DNA from: Rhynchopus euleeides
Lineage: Eukaryota; Euglenozoa; Diplonemea; Diplonemida; Diplonemidae
Assembly: GCA_963210315.1 (NCBI GenBank)
Contig: OY723263.1
Coordinates: forward strand, 2,356,001-2,420,000
DNA length: 64,000 nt
Direction of reading: 5' to 3'
The position numbers and the translations under genes are program-made. Shown piece after piece: positions 11,447 through 22,425 of the stretch (position 1 is the stretch's first letter; every line of letters starts with the position of its first letter). Under the pieces are notes generated by a model. That model was not told the origin of the DNA. It saw nothing but the letters and a program-made list of their open reading frames with translations, and did not search any database.

Positions 11447-13558
11447 ATGAGCGTGCAACAGGCGCTTCTCGCCATCCGCGTCAAAGACGGTATTTTCGTG
11501 GGGAACAATGTCGCATCTAAGGACCAGGAGTTTCTGCGTCTCAATAAAGTATGACGGTGTCTCCTGCTCTTCCTGTCCATCTCTCTGTGACAGGTCACAC
11601 GCATCGTCAACTGTGCCGGGAGCGATATCGGCAATGCTTTCCAAGGCGAGATTGCGTATATGACGTTTTGCTGGCAGGAGAACAACGGGTCTCACCTGTT
11701 CCCTGTGCCGGAGGACGCACGCAGGGTCAAACGTTTCATCGATGCATCACTCGACAGCGGCGAGTGTGTTCTGGTATGCCGGATACCTTGAGCATGGCAC
11801 CGCCACCACCACCACCCTGTGTCAGGTGCATTCCGTGAAGGGCATGAACAGAGCAAGCTCGCTGGTGATAGCGTACCTGATGACACGGTACGGTTGGTGC
11901 TGTGACTCTGCAACAGATTTTGTGACTACCGCACACCCGGATACGCGCATTGAGGCGCACTTCATGAAGCAGCTTGAGCAACTTGGGCAGCTCTTGACGC
12001 TGCACGGCGACAAAGACATGTATGTCACCGCAGGTTGAACCACTGGGGAGGGATGCCTGCCTCTGTGCCTCCGTAGCGGCTCGCCACCCTCGCACCACAC
12101 AGCCTTCACCCCGACATCGACACGTCGTCGTTCTCCCTCGATAACGAGCAGTGGTGTCTTCGCAACACATACCTCAACTCGCTATGCCTGGAGCCGCCCC
12201 TCCCGCCCCCGGAGATCCCAGACAAAGCAAAGAGTCGGACTCGTGTGACGTTCGGTGCTGGCCCCGCGGCTGGGTTTTCCAGCAAGCGTGGTGGGAGCAT
12301 CCTGACGACGAGGCAGGATGCGCTGCGACATCCCATTGCCAGGTATGCTGCTGCACTGCCACATGCCACATCATGCATCATGCAACGCAGCTCCGATGGC
12401 GACACATGCCCCATGGGGCCGTGGCCGATGCGCCCAGGCGACGCACAAGGGGAGGACTACGACGACACACCACCCCCCGCCCCGGGTGCCGAGGAGAAGG
12501 CCCCGCCAGCACCACCGGCGTTCACCCCCATGGCCTCGCTGAGCGGGAAGGCGGTGTCGCCCGCGCACACGCCTGTCTCGGGGAGCCCTGCACTGAACGC
12601 ATTGCAGGTCCCGACAAAGGGTGCCCACAGCAATGACAAGCCGAATGGGAATGGCGTGTCCCAAGACAAGCAGGACAAGCAGGAGCCTGAGCGCCCTGCC
12701 TTGAGCTCGCTCTACTGCAGCAGTGATGTTTCGAAGACAGAGCCACAGCGGCCACAGAAGACCTTGTCGCCTCCGCAACCCAAGCGGCCACGCGTACCAC
12801 CGTTTAAAACCGAGGGCCCTCTGCGGAACGACACGCGTGACAAGCGGAACTCTGCACAGTTCCTGTCGCCGCGCGAGAGGGTCAACTCGGGGCAGCACGC
12901 CCGTCCCACCCCGAAGTACGAGGATCCTGCAAAGAAGCAGTTCTCCAGAGGGTCGAGGCGGGCCGCCCCGGGGCCTGAGACTGGGGGGCAATACATGCGG
13001 CGGGGATCACCGATGCCTCTTCGTCCAAAGCAGCAGCCCAAACGCGAGCCTGTGCACAACTACTCGTTTGATTCAGCGCATGTTGGCGTCGCGAGACACT
13101 CTTTCAGTGCCAACCCGCGCGGGCTGAAGACGAATGCGGATCCGCAACGCGGTCGCAGCAGCGTCTCCAATGGGCATGCCTCACCGAGGCCCAGCGTTTC
13201 ACCGCGCCCTGTGCCCAGCGCAGCAGCTTCTTCCCGCGTGGTGAACACGTTTGCAGTGCGGTCGCCGAGAGGCAAGAAGCCCGCCACCGGTACATCGGGG
13301 GAGTTTCCGACACCCAGGCGGGGTGGTTACACCGACAGGGCTAACTCTGGGACACATCTGCCTCCCTCCGTGCGCAACCTGCACTACGAGCCGCGCCAGG
13401 CACCGTTCCACGTGATTGGCTCGAACAGGGTATGTCTCATGCTGTGTCGCCACATGCCTATCCTTCGCAACACACAGAACTACTCGCCTTCGAATCGTCT
13501 CCTGCGCCCGACCGAAAATACATCGGCACGTACGCGCGTGCGGACGATGTTGTCTTAG
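11447..13558 (+). CDS. dual-specificity-phosphatase-like pseudophosphatase with long disordered tail
   Basis: Six exons (11447-11548, 11594-11773, 11826-12019, 12103-12342, 12391-13429, 13478-13558) join in phase to 611 residues; introns are 45-83 nt. The first 150 residues match the dual-specificity phosphatase fold: a strand like ITRIVNCAG, the helix before the P-loop (EDARRVKRFIDASLDSGECVL), and the P-loop. Where active enzymes have HCxxGxxRS, this protein has HSVKGMNRAS. The nucleophilic Cys is Ser97 (codon 11832-11834), while His96, Gly100 and Arg103 remain. By analogy with STYX proteins it should bind phosphoproteins without cleaving them. The remaining ~450 residues are Pro/Ser/Arg-rich and look disordered. 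Two 48-nt introns (12343-12390 and 13430-13477) are in frame and could be read through. Confidence 0.8.
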
Positions 13559-15340
13559 TGGCCCGATTTCATCTGGTCGCGTGTGATTTCTGCATCTTGT
13601 TCGTTTTGACTCTCAGCTATCTAAGTCTAAGCATCTTGTTGATACTGTGTTTCGGCTGTCAACGGCCGAGTGTTGCGATTGTGTGAAATGTTCTTGTAAC
13701 CCACAGCACCTCGCATAGCAATGCTGTGAGGCGAGGGGTAATGTTAAGTGCATGGTCCAAAAGGCCCTTGGTCTTTCCTGTATCCCCTGCTCTAGCTCTG
13801 GTGCTGAAAACGTGTTGTCCATAAGTGTGTGTCACAGACGCTGCAAAGTGATGATTCCGTCCCAATGCCTCCGTCCTGCAGGGATTCTTGCTGCGGTAGC
13901 TGCGGTTCGGACAGTCCAGGCAAAGACATGCAGTGTGTCAAACACAGCCAAGCGCATGCACGTAGCAGCAGTCTGTATCACCCCAGTGCTGCCATACCAC
14001 GGGCATGCTTCCCGCTGTTGAAAGTGGAATATGTTTGCCAGGACACGAGAGAGTGCATTATCTGCCAACCTTTGCGGACCCTCTGCCCCGTTTGGGGCCT
14101 TCGCTCTGTGTCAACTGTGCCGTGTGCCGCCTATTTCGTGATGGCGCTCACTTTTCTGCACTTCTGGCGAGGGCTCCATATTTGTGTTTATTTCGCTCTT
14201 TCTTCTGAAAGCGCACCTGCCCAACCGGGCACAGTGCTTCATGCAACAGGCTACAAACAAATCCGGGTGTCGTGCACAAGCCCTGGCTGTGTTATGGCGA
14301 TAGAAAATGGTGTCAGCGTTGAGCGGTGTCTCTCGGTCTTCTTCTCCAGGCTTCAAGACGGGGGTGTGTTGCATAATATTTCTGTGTTTGTGGTGTCTTG
14401 AACGTACCGAACCCCTGCCCCTGCCCCTGCCAATTCCAATGTGCTTGCCATTCTGTGTGTCAGGATTGGTGTTGGTCTCTCTGCGCGAAATCTGTTGTGA
14501 AAACGACGTGACCAACATGAATCCAATCCCCTGCAAAGATAAAGATGATGCAAACATACACGCCTGACAGCACAATGATCCCATTTGCGACTTGATTGTG
14601 TCGTGAGTGATTGCAATGATACTTCCTGCGATACGTCCGCCACCGGACGTTTCATTCCTGCTCTTCGCCTTGACTGAGACGAAGTTATGGTTACATTCAT
14701 GGCAGTGTTTCTTTCTCTTCGGGTCTTCGCTCGGCGGCAGAACAGACCCTTTGGCGTATTCCCCCTCTTGTGAGAATCGCCGAAGTGTGCCGAAGTTTAC
14801 CGCGTCGCGAGGACCCTTCTTCTATTTTCTATTTCTTCGGTTCACTTCTCTCTCTGGAGATGTCTAACGCGGCAGCAACCCTCAAATGACACACCCTCAA
14901 ATTCTATTGATTTCTCGCGACGGAGAGGCGCCATCAGAAATCAGCACGAGGACATGCTCCGTAGCACCCCAGCTTTCTGCTGCGGCGGGCAAGTGATGTG
15001 AAGGCAAAGAGTAGCACAACAACTACTGCCGAATAGATTCGGTTGAACGAAACTGTGCGATCTCACAAGAATGTACCATGTGAGATTGTGTGTTGAAAGC
15101 AGTGAGAAAACATGTGCCCAGAACGGCAACTCCTTTCTTTTAGAACATATTGCGGAGACATTGTCGAACGAAAACCGGAAGCCAATTCGTACGTCGCGAG
15201 CGAGTGTCCCTTTCCCCCCCCTTTGTGATGCAAATGTGGCTGGCTTGGCGCTACACACCCCACGCATCACAACCGCAGACATCTGTCCTTCAATTCAATC
15301 ATCAACACAACCGCACTCTCAACCCCACTCAAACGCCACA
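13559..15340. other. intergenic region, no gene seen
   Basis: About 1.8 kb between the pseudophosphatase-like gene and the next gene. Base composition drops compared with the coding regions. Short open frames exist on both strands, but none has an ATG start together with protein-like composition or plausible splice sites. I see no tRNA- or rRNA-like sequence. The right end must hold the promoter and 5' leader of the gene starting at 15341. Confidence 0.6.
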
Positions 15341-16654
15341 ATGATGGCCGGGCGCTTCATCAAGCTGATGAACCTGTCGCACACTGTCTCGCTGGCGGAG
15401 GTGCAGGCAGTTTGCAAGATGTTTCCCACGCTGCAGCTGGCGACCAGCGGGTTTCATGTCGCAGGAGAGATCGGGACGAACCTCATTCTGACGGTGCAGC
15501 CAGGGGTGAATGTGGACCTGCGCAAGGTGGAGGACGCGTTCCGCGCCATCAGTGTGGCGAAGGCGGCGCAGCACGGGCTGAACCCTGTCGGCGACGTCAT
15601 GTGCCGGTGGAAGCAGGGGTGGACGCCCCAGGGCCACGAGAAGCGGAAGAAGAGCCGCCTTGTCGTGGTGCATATCATCCCCCTGACACCCGGCGTGGCA
15701 CCCTTCGCCGCTTCTGATGAGGCCGCCCTCGCTCAGGACGTTAGGGTGCGGGCTGTTCAGATGTACGGCATTGACGTGCTGGGTGTGCGGATGATGCCTC
15801 TTGCCAGGCGGAAGCAGAAGGACGTCCCGCACCAGACGCCGTACGTCAAGAGCATCCGCACATGCGTCATCGAGCTGCGGAACGAGCTGGATGCGGACAC
15901 CCTGCTGAATGGTCCGAAGGGGCGCCTATATGACGCCCATGTGGACACCGAGAAGCTTGGAAGCTACGTGTACTACACATTGCAGCAGCAGAAGAAACAA
16001 TGCTTCTATCCCATCGCGTCGACACCTTCGGTCGTTGACACTGAAGCGCGGGACGACGGCAGTGACGTGTCGCTGGTGGGGTCAAGCTCGAGCCACAACA
16101 GTGGAGACGCAGGGTCACCTGCCCTGGGCATGTCCATGCGGAGCCACTACAGCGTTGACCTCAGCAGCACGGGCTCTACCAAGCCGTCGCCCGCACCCAG
16201 CCCCCCCACCAGGGTGCACCCCTTCGATGCATCCCACGCAGTGCTGTCCAGCGTGGCAGTGCCAACACCCGTGCTCACACCGCTGATCCCGCCCGCTGGG
16301 CTCCGCATCGACACAGTCCAGACACCCACGGGCAGCCAGGGCAGCCTGCAGTTCCACAGCGCCCTGCCGTCGCCGCTCGGGAGTTCCACGGCAACAGTGT
16401 GGCACCCCGCCACGCCGCAGATGTCAACTGTCTCTGGAGTCAGTTCTGCAGCTCCGTCCCCAGTGGCCAGGCGCATGATGGTTGTGTCCCGCCAGACCCC
16501 GGTCGCGCCCACTCACATGCAACCCACTGCTGTCGTTATGCCGGCTGTCCTGCCTGCAATGATGCTGGTGCCCAACACACCAGCGGACATCGTGTTTGCC
16601 GAGCAGGAGTGGGCCGACGCAGAGGGGGATGTCGACAGGGCTGCAATGTACTGA
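15341..16654 (+). CDS. unrecognised protein with Ser/Pro-rich C-terminal half
   Basis: A single exon of 437 residues. The ATG at 15341 starts MMAGRFIKLMNL; the frame is open further upstream but that part is not protein-like. Residues 1 to about 215 look like a folded domain with several hydrophobic strands (for example NLILTVQPGVNVDL and RLVVVHIIPL) and a KRKK basic patch. The rest is Ser/Pro/Thr-rich and probably disordered, with many TP and SP pairs that could be phosphorylation sites. There is no signal peptide or membrane segment. I do not recognise the family. The last 13 nt, including the stop codon, are also the first bases of the 2449-bp sequence repeated at 25184, so the gene's 3' flank has been duplicated. 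Confidence 0.75.
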   Translation: MMAGRFIKLMNLSHTVSLAEVQAVCKMFPTLQLATSGFHVAGEIGTNLILTVQPGVNVDLRKVEDAFRAISVAKAAQHGLNPVGDVMCRWKQGWTPQGHEKRKKSRLVVVHIIPLTPGVAPFAASDEAALAQDVRVRAVQMYGIDVLGVRMMPLARRKQKDVPHQTPYVKSIRTCVIELRNELDADTLLNGPKGRLYDAHVDTEKLGSYVYYTLQQQKKQCFYPIASTPSVVDTEARDDGSDVSLVGSSSSHNSGDAGSPALGMSMRSHYSVDLSSTGSTKPSPAPSPPTRVHPFDASHAVLSSVAVPTPVLTPLIPPAGLRIDTVQTPTGSQGSLQFHSALPSPLGSSTATVWHPATPQMSTVSGVSSAAPSPVARRMMVVSRQTPVAPTHMQPTAVVMPAVLPAMMLVPNTPADIVFAEQEWADAEGDVDRAAMY

Positions 16655-19090
16655 AGGTGATTGCGCTCGCAGAGATGGACGCCGCGGAGATTCACCTTCG
16701 CTAATTCCTTCTTAACCCACGCTAATATTGCCTTCTTTCTCCACTCCCGTAACAGGCGCCCAGGAGAACGAACCCTGAAACTAACGGAGCGGGGGACAGG
16801 GAGCTCTCGCGAAGCTCTTTACATTATTTGCATATTGTCACCCCCTGCCGCCATATTGAGCTTTCTTGATCCTGATCAAAAAAGAAACACACCTCCCCGC
16901 CCCGGTATCGTGGAAAAAGCAGTGCATTGTCACACGTTTGCAGGTATCGGGAACCATCGTGCCTCTCGACATCCCCACAATACCACAGTTTCGTTCCCGC
17001 AATCTGGCAGCTACTTGCTTGGTCTGCCTGTCATCCTCCATTCTATTGTACTTGTTCACCTGTTGTCACGACACGCACATCATCGTCCCATTTTCGTAGA
17101 AGTGCGAACATGGCCGGTTGTGGTTGCCAGTGTCATCGTATTATGATGCAGACCAAGGATATTGCTGTATATTTCATATTCATTCATTCATGCATTTATC
17201 TCCTTTCCGTGATATTTCATGGATCTCGTTGATCCATCAGGGGTCTTTGCCTCCAAGCTTTCGGCATAGTTCTGCGTTGTTCTCAGAAGATCAGGTGGAA
17301 ATGCACCAAAAGCGTACTATTTTCGGCACCAGAGCGAAGACCCCCTCCGTCTAGTATTATACGTGTGTGTCTGAAAGGTGTTTTTCCATGCGCATATTGG
17401 CTGTAGCTGTACTCCGGACTTTGAGCTGGCAACAATTCAATTGTTCGGAAGGCCCGATATTGGTTCTCTCTGGAACACAAAACCCACCTACTGTAGAATT
17501 ATTTCTGTGACGTTTGGAGCTGTTTCTTACAGTTGCTGGACAGGGTCTTTGCCTTCCGGAAAATCAAAAGAAGCGCGATTCGTGTACTGTCTTCAGTCGT
17601 ATACTCTCAACAAAGAAACGTGCCGTGCCACATTGTTCTCATTTTCTCGTCGCAGAACCCGTGCCGGAGTCCCGCGCGAATCTTGCACCTGGTTTGTGAC
17701 GTTCCTCATCTCGCTGACTACCTTGGTCGTCGCTGGCAAGCAATATAGGGCCCATCTGGTTTGTGGCACACACTCCACAACCCTTGTTGTATCTGAGCCT
17801 ACCGCACATCCTGACTGCAGTTTCTCACGCGTTAACCTGCGTGGCCACTCTGCTGTTGTGGGTGTAGTGGAGAAGTAGGTAGAATCCGTACACAAAAGAT
17901 GTGTTGCCCCTGCTGCCTCTCCGAGGGTTTTTCGATTATTTCATTCCAACCCCACCACCACACCAGGCCTCCCTCCTTGTGCCTGTTTGTCTTCTTCAGC
18001 GAAGTTGGTTCAATCGCCTTGCTTTCACGTCAACATCATTATTCATTCTACCCTCCCACACTTGTCTTCTTTCTCACTGGATATTCCATCGATTCACAGT
18101 TCTCTCTTAACTCAGCCTCCGAACCCTCACGCGGAGATTTTTGAATGCAATTTCAGAAGAACAAAACGAAGTCGTGAACCAATTTTTTCGTACACAGTGG
18201 TGTTCGCAGCAGACTCTAGGGGAGTTTGGCAGATGCGGGTTACAGGGAGGGGTCGTGTGGTAGCGCACACAGCCGGTCAGTCGAGATCTTGCATTTGGCT
18301 TCACTCGGAAATCTTGGTATCTGTTGCACCATCATTTTTTTTTGATTTTTATGATCTGACCAGGGCATTAGTTTGACCTTCCCGACTGAGCCTGAAACCT
18401 GGTTACCCTGGTTATGACCCACCAAATTTTTTCGCTCGGGCGCTTCGCGCCCGAGTGCCTCCTGCGCCGTTGTGACCGCGGCGTGCTATTATCTGTCTCC
18501 CCACCCCCAGGTTATGTATAGTCTCTACTTCCCCCGGGTTTGTGAGAGGTGTCAGACACAGCACACAATTCGCGCTGGTGCCAGGAGGATAACCCATCTA
18601 CACGCCGACAGGCTTCCTGGCACTCCGCGAGCGCCCGAAGCTTGAATTGAGGGCATGGCTGCGGCACGACGCCCAGAGCGTGTACAGGCACTTGGCAATT
18701 TTCTCGTGGAGTTGCGCCCCGGGTTTCCCACCACCGTGGTGTTGCACCAGTCAGTGGCGAAGGACACGACGCGGTTCCAGATGCTTTCCCAGAGATTCTG
18801 TCTGCTCCAGCAGAATGCTGCAGATGTTGGCCGCATTCCGGCTATTGCAGTCTTGCGGCACGTTACGGGTTGATCACACACGAATCCGGGTCGCATGCTG
18901 GCTCACCTTCGTCGTGGACTGGGTTTCGTCAGTGAGGGACAGCGTAGAAGGGGGCTGTACAATCTTGGCCTGCATCTGCCGCCGAATGACAGATGCGGGT
19001 CGTGTCGTACTATGGCTTGGTGGGGCGAGCGCAGCAGGTTTCTTGGTAAGGAAAAACCCCGGTTCCGAGCCAGAATTTTGACTTTTTTTT
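16642..19090. repeat. left copy of a 2449-bp direct duplication
   Basis: The sequence from the stop of the upstream gene to the T-tract at 19083-19090 recurs at 25184-27632 with a constant offset of 8542 and no length change. Every open frame inside has an identical partner except for one base that I noticed (A at 18844, G at 27386). It holds no convincing gene: the open frames are short, low in protein character and lack matching splice sites. Its right third (from 18361) is the left part of a hAT-like element. The copy ends exactly where a different inverted-repeat element begins. Confidence 0.92.
18361..19090. mobile_element. hAT-like element, copy 1, right end missing
   Basis: It begins with the 15-base end CAGGGCATTAGTTTG, preceded by GATCTGAC, just as in the complete copy at 26903. 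It carries a subterminal perfect hairpin around 18434-18454 (arms CTCGGGCGC/GCGCCCGAG, loop TTC). The right inverted repeat is absent: after the T-tract at 19090 the sequence passes into the inverted-repeat element at 19091. No transposase frame is visible, so it is non-autonomous. Confidence 0.75.
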
Positions 19091-20230
19091 AAACCCTGTG
19101 CCTGGAATTTTGTCCAAAAAAGAGTACGTTTTCGCACAAGGCAAAAAATGGTCAAAAAACCCGAAAATCGGGTTCGTAGGGTATAGGTCAACTGTCTGAA
19201 AATGCAAAATATGGCCCCGCAGGTGCCCCCAGAGTGATTTAAAATTGGAAAATCGACATTTTCCACCTACGGGAAATCCCCCAAAATAGGGGGTCCCCAG
19301 CCACGATCCCCAAAAAAATGTCCCGCGCGCCTCTAAGGCACTCTGGATTTTTATTATGTCATCCAGATGTCACATCTGGTTCCAGGAACACCGGTTTTTG
19401 GCCTCAGGAAGTCGAAAACTATGTGTGGAAATTTTTATTCCTGACCAGGATCCCCTAAAAGGCCGATTTCCCCTGTTTACACATGGGGGATTTCATGCAA
19501 CGCCCGCTCGTGTGCTGAGTGTGGTATCCGCGACGTGGACGCGGTCGCCCTCTTCCTCCCAGAAGCCACTGATCTTCCTCATCCAACTTCACCTCCGGAT
19601 GTACGCGGCACGTGCTTGGGTTGTCCTGTCGCAGTGCAGCAGAAGTTCCTGTGCACTGCTGCCCAAGCCATTTCGGCTGCACGGAATATGCCACGCAGAG
19701 TAACCTGGTATCGCGTGACCAGCTCGTGAGGCTTGGTGCCCCGAATCGAATCGATAGGCTGCGAGGTGCATTGCCTCGGTCAGTTGATGTCCTTGCGTGT
19801 GCATTTTTGTGCCCAACAGTCCCTTGGGTACCTGCAGCGCAGGTGCCTGCACTGGACCAGGACTCCTGATTTACCTCTGGCACTTGTTGATCGGAACGGA
19901 TGCGGCGACATTCCACGGTGCCCATGGATAGCCATGCCGGCACGAAAGTACGTTCACGACGGTTGATTACCATTGCTGCACCCTGTCAGAACCCGAAGCG
20001 TCTCAGCACACCTGAACGCCCACCAGGCCCCCCAGCAGGGGGTGAAACCAAAGGGTCCCCCCTGGGGTTTTTTGACCCAAAATTTTCGAATTCGACATGT
20101 CCCCGGGATTTCCACTATGTCGCAGATTTCGACCATTGGGTCAAGAAAACCTAAAAATCTAGGGGGGAGGTGCTGAAGGATTGCACTGAAAATTTTATCT
20201 AACTCGGTCAAAATTCCAGGCACAGGGTTT
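19091..20230. mobile_element. non-autonomous element with 25-bp terminal inverted repeats
   Basis: The ends are inverted copies of each other: the left starts AAACCCTGTGCCTGGAATTT and the right ends with its reverse complement, 24 of 25 positions matching. The element is 1140 bp, relatively AT-rich, and has no open frame that looks like a transposase. It sits in the T-rich tract of hAT-like copy 1, because the intact copy at 27625-27640 reads straight through this tract. A target-site duplication cannot be resolved within the T-run, so the superfamily stays open. Confidence 0.7.
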
Positions 20231-20550
20231 TATTTTTTGGTAAAACACACCCCGTGTGGTAGAGAAAATACGGCAAGAGTCTCGGTGGGTCGGAAGAGCA
20301 GATGGTTCCCGCAACAGCTCCCGGGGAGCGGCGGGTATTTCGCATAGGATGCCGGATGTGTGAACACGTTTGTGCGGTTTGCCCTGTGTTGTGTGAACAT
20401 ATGTGTATGTGTGTGTGTATGCTCCACCCAACCCGACACATTTTCTGTACTTCAGACAGGTAAGGTCACTCGACACGCGGGGGGGGGGGGGGGTTTGTTG
20501 TGTGTTTTTTCTGCCAGCCGACATCACTAGCGCCAGCGAGGAAAAAAAAA
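20231..20550 (+). repeat. split direct repeat A1 (left terminal repeat of the retrotransposon)
   Basis: This sequence, starting near TTTTGGTAAAACACACCCCG and ending in an A-rich run after CGCCAGCGAG, recurs at 24831-25146. The copies differ mainly in homopolymer lengths: the T-run at the start, the G-run near 20480, and the A-run at the end. It contains a TATGTGTATGTGTG stretch near 20399-20420. It corresponds to the terminal repeat of the element and presumably includes transcription signals. Confidence 0.85.
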
Positions 20551-20617
20551 ATAAATAAATAAAGCGATTTACTAATCGCCAACTCGCGATCAGGCGTTTC
20601 CAGGCAGAAAACAGTGC

Positions 20618-21271
20618 GTGCTAGATCACGGTTTGTTACGACAGAGCGACCAGAGCAGACTTCGACGCAGGTGCTAGATCACCGCCTTTTACCACAGAGC
20701 GACCAGAGCAGACTTCGACGCAGGTGCTAGATCACCGAATTTTTTACGACAGAGCGATCAGAGCAGACTCGACGTAGGTGCTAGATCACCGCCTTTTACC
20801 ACAGAGCGACCAGAGCAGACTTCGACGCAGGTGCTAGATCACCGAATTTTTTACGACAGAGCGATCAGAGCAGACTCGACGTAGGTGCTAGATCACCGCC
20901 TTTTACCACAGAGCGACCAGAGCAGACTTCGACGCAGGTGCTAGATCACCGAATTTTTTACGACAGAGCGATCAGAGCAGACTCGACGTAGGTGCTAGAT
21001 CACCGCCTTTTACCACAGAGCGACCAGAGCAGACTTCGACGCAGGTGCTAGATCACCGCCTTTTACCACAGAGCGATCAGAGCAGATTTCGACGCAGGTG
21101 CTAGATCACCGAATTTTTTACGACAGAGCGATCAGAGCAGACTCGACGTAGGTGCTAGATCACCGCTTTTTACCACAGAGCGACCAGAGCAGACTTCGAC
21201 GCAGGTGCTAGATCACCGAATTTTTCTACGACAGAGCGATCAGAGCAGACTCGACGCAGGTGCTAGATCAC
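20618..21271 (+). repeat. 53/54-bp tandem array, 12 units plus a partial unit
   Basis: Units begin GTGCTAGATCACCG and start at 20618, 20671, 20724, 20778, 20831, 20885, 20938, 20992, 21045, 21098, 21152, 21205 and 21260. Two forms, one with CCTTTTACCACAGAGCGACC and one with AATTTTTTACGACAGAGCG, largely alternate, giving spacings of 53 and 54 (55 for the last) and a higher-order period of about 107 bp. The last, partial unit runs into the gag start codon at 21274. The array probably serves as the element's repeated promoter, leader or recombination region. Confidence 0.92.
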
Positions 21272-21273
21272 CC

Positions 21274-22389
21274 ATGTCGGACATGCACCCCCACGACATG
21301 GACTGGTTGGGGGTGCCAGTCGTGACGGGGTACGGGGATCCGGAAGTGGCAGTGGACACCTGCGTGTTCACGCCACACTGCCAGGCGGAGCACACCTCGC
21401 GGGGAAGGGGCCATTGCAGCACTTGCGGGCGGGCGGCCTGTAAGACCTGCATCCGGGCTTTCCTCCCGAAAAACGTGTCTGGGGATTTTGTGCAGGGTTT
21501 GGGGGAACCGACGTGGGTGTGCCCGATGTGCGCGATGGAGCAACATCGCGACAATCCCCCGGGGGACACTCGGGATCCCGACTCCCTGTCCCTCTCGGAG
21601 GACCCCCACGACGCGTCGCTGGGGGCGTCGGACGACGAGTCGTCGCTGAGGCAGCCGGGTGTCGACACACAGGGGGAACTGCGCGCGACGATCGCCGCTT
21701 TGGCAAAACGGGTGGACACGCTAGAGCGCGAGAAGCCCCCCCTCCTTTTGCGGATCCAGCAACTGGAGTTTGAGACTAAAAATCTCAAAAAGCAGCTGGG
21801 GGCCACCCTGGCACCGGAGTTCTCGCCTCACACAGTGGGGACATGGCGGGACCTGGAGGTGCCCGCGATCCGGGAGAAGATCCGGGACAGATGCAGGAAG
21901 GCCTTCAGGGAAGACGCCCTGCCCGTGAACATCGAGGACGCGAAGGCGTACGAGTACGACGTCGCACAGTATCTCAGCACACTGACGAACACACTGGACC
22001 TCATCACCGACGGCGAACCCCCGAAGGAGGGCATCATCCGCATGCTGCACTCCAACATCAACCAGCTGACAGGGATTACGCAGCTGGGGCTGTACGGCCC
22101 GAAGCACTGGAGGGAGTACGTGGCGAGGGCTGAAATCATCGCGCCAAAGGATTTCTCGGAGACGGCCCAGCGGCGCCTGCTGAAAGGAGTGGCTGAAGAG
22201 GCAAAGAAGGAGGGGGAGCACCGCGGACGGGACGGGGACAGGAGGGACCGTGACTACCGGAACTCACGCCAGCAGAGGTCCGTCCCGGCCCACAGCCGCG
22301 ACAGGAAGCAGGCAGCACCACCTACGACTCGCGATCGTGACTGGGACAGAAAGGCGCCGGGCGGAAAGCCGGGAAAGGACCGGCAGTGA
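21274..22389 (+). CDS. gag-like protein of the tyrosine-recombinase retrotransposon
   Basis: A single frame of 371 residues starts at the ATG three bases after the tandem array. Near the N-terminus is a Cys-rich, zinc-binding-like segment (CSTCGRAACKTC about 40 residues before WVCPMC) resembling a RING/PHD-type cross-brace more than a retroviral CCHC knuckle. An acidic, Ser-rich linker follows, then a short coiled-coil-like stretch (LAKRVDTLEREK). A helical central region comes next, and the tail is extremely basic and Arg/Asp-rich, suited to RNA binding. Position and composition support a structural gag role; sequence similarity alone would not. The recombinase frame starts 36 nt after its stop. 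Confidence 0.7.
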   Translation: MSDMHPHDMDWLGVPVVTGYGDPEVAVDTCVFTPHCQAEHTSRGRGHCSTCGRAACKTCIRAFLPKNVSGDFVQGLGEPTWVCPMCAMEQHRDNPPGDTRDPDSLSLSEDPHDASLGASDDESSLRQPGVDTQGELRATIAALAKRVDTLEREKPPLLLRIQQLEFETKNLKKQLGATLAPEFSPHTVGTWRDLEVPAIREKIRDRCRKAFREDALPVNIEDAKAYEYDVAQYLSTLTNTLDLITDGEPPKEGIIRMLHSNINQLTGITQLGLYGPKHWREYVARAEIIAPKDFSETAQRRLLKGVAEEAKKEGEHRGRDGDRRDRDYRNSRQQRSVPAHSRDRKQAAPPTTRDRDWDRKAPGGKPGKDRQ

Positions 22390-22425
22390 CTGGCCTTGAG
22401 GCCGGTCCCTCCACCTCCCGCACCG

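Noticed and set aside
13829-14401. 190-codon frame in the 13.6-15.3 kb gap
   Set aside because: It starts at GTG rather than ATG, has Cys/Ser-rich composition and overlaps a minus-strand frame of similar quality.
16661-18376. Several frames of 100-166 codons, repeated identically at 25203-26918
   Set aside because: Identity between the copies reflects the recent duplication, not selection on protein. No domains, signal or splice structure are seen.
20618-21271. CRISPR array
   Set aside because: The units are contiguous tandem repeats without unique spacers, in a eukaryotic retrotransposon with no cas genes.
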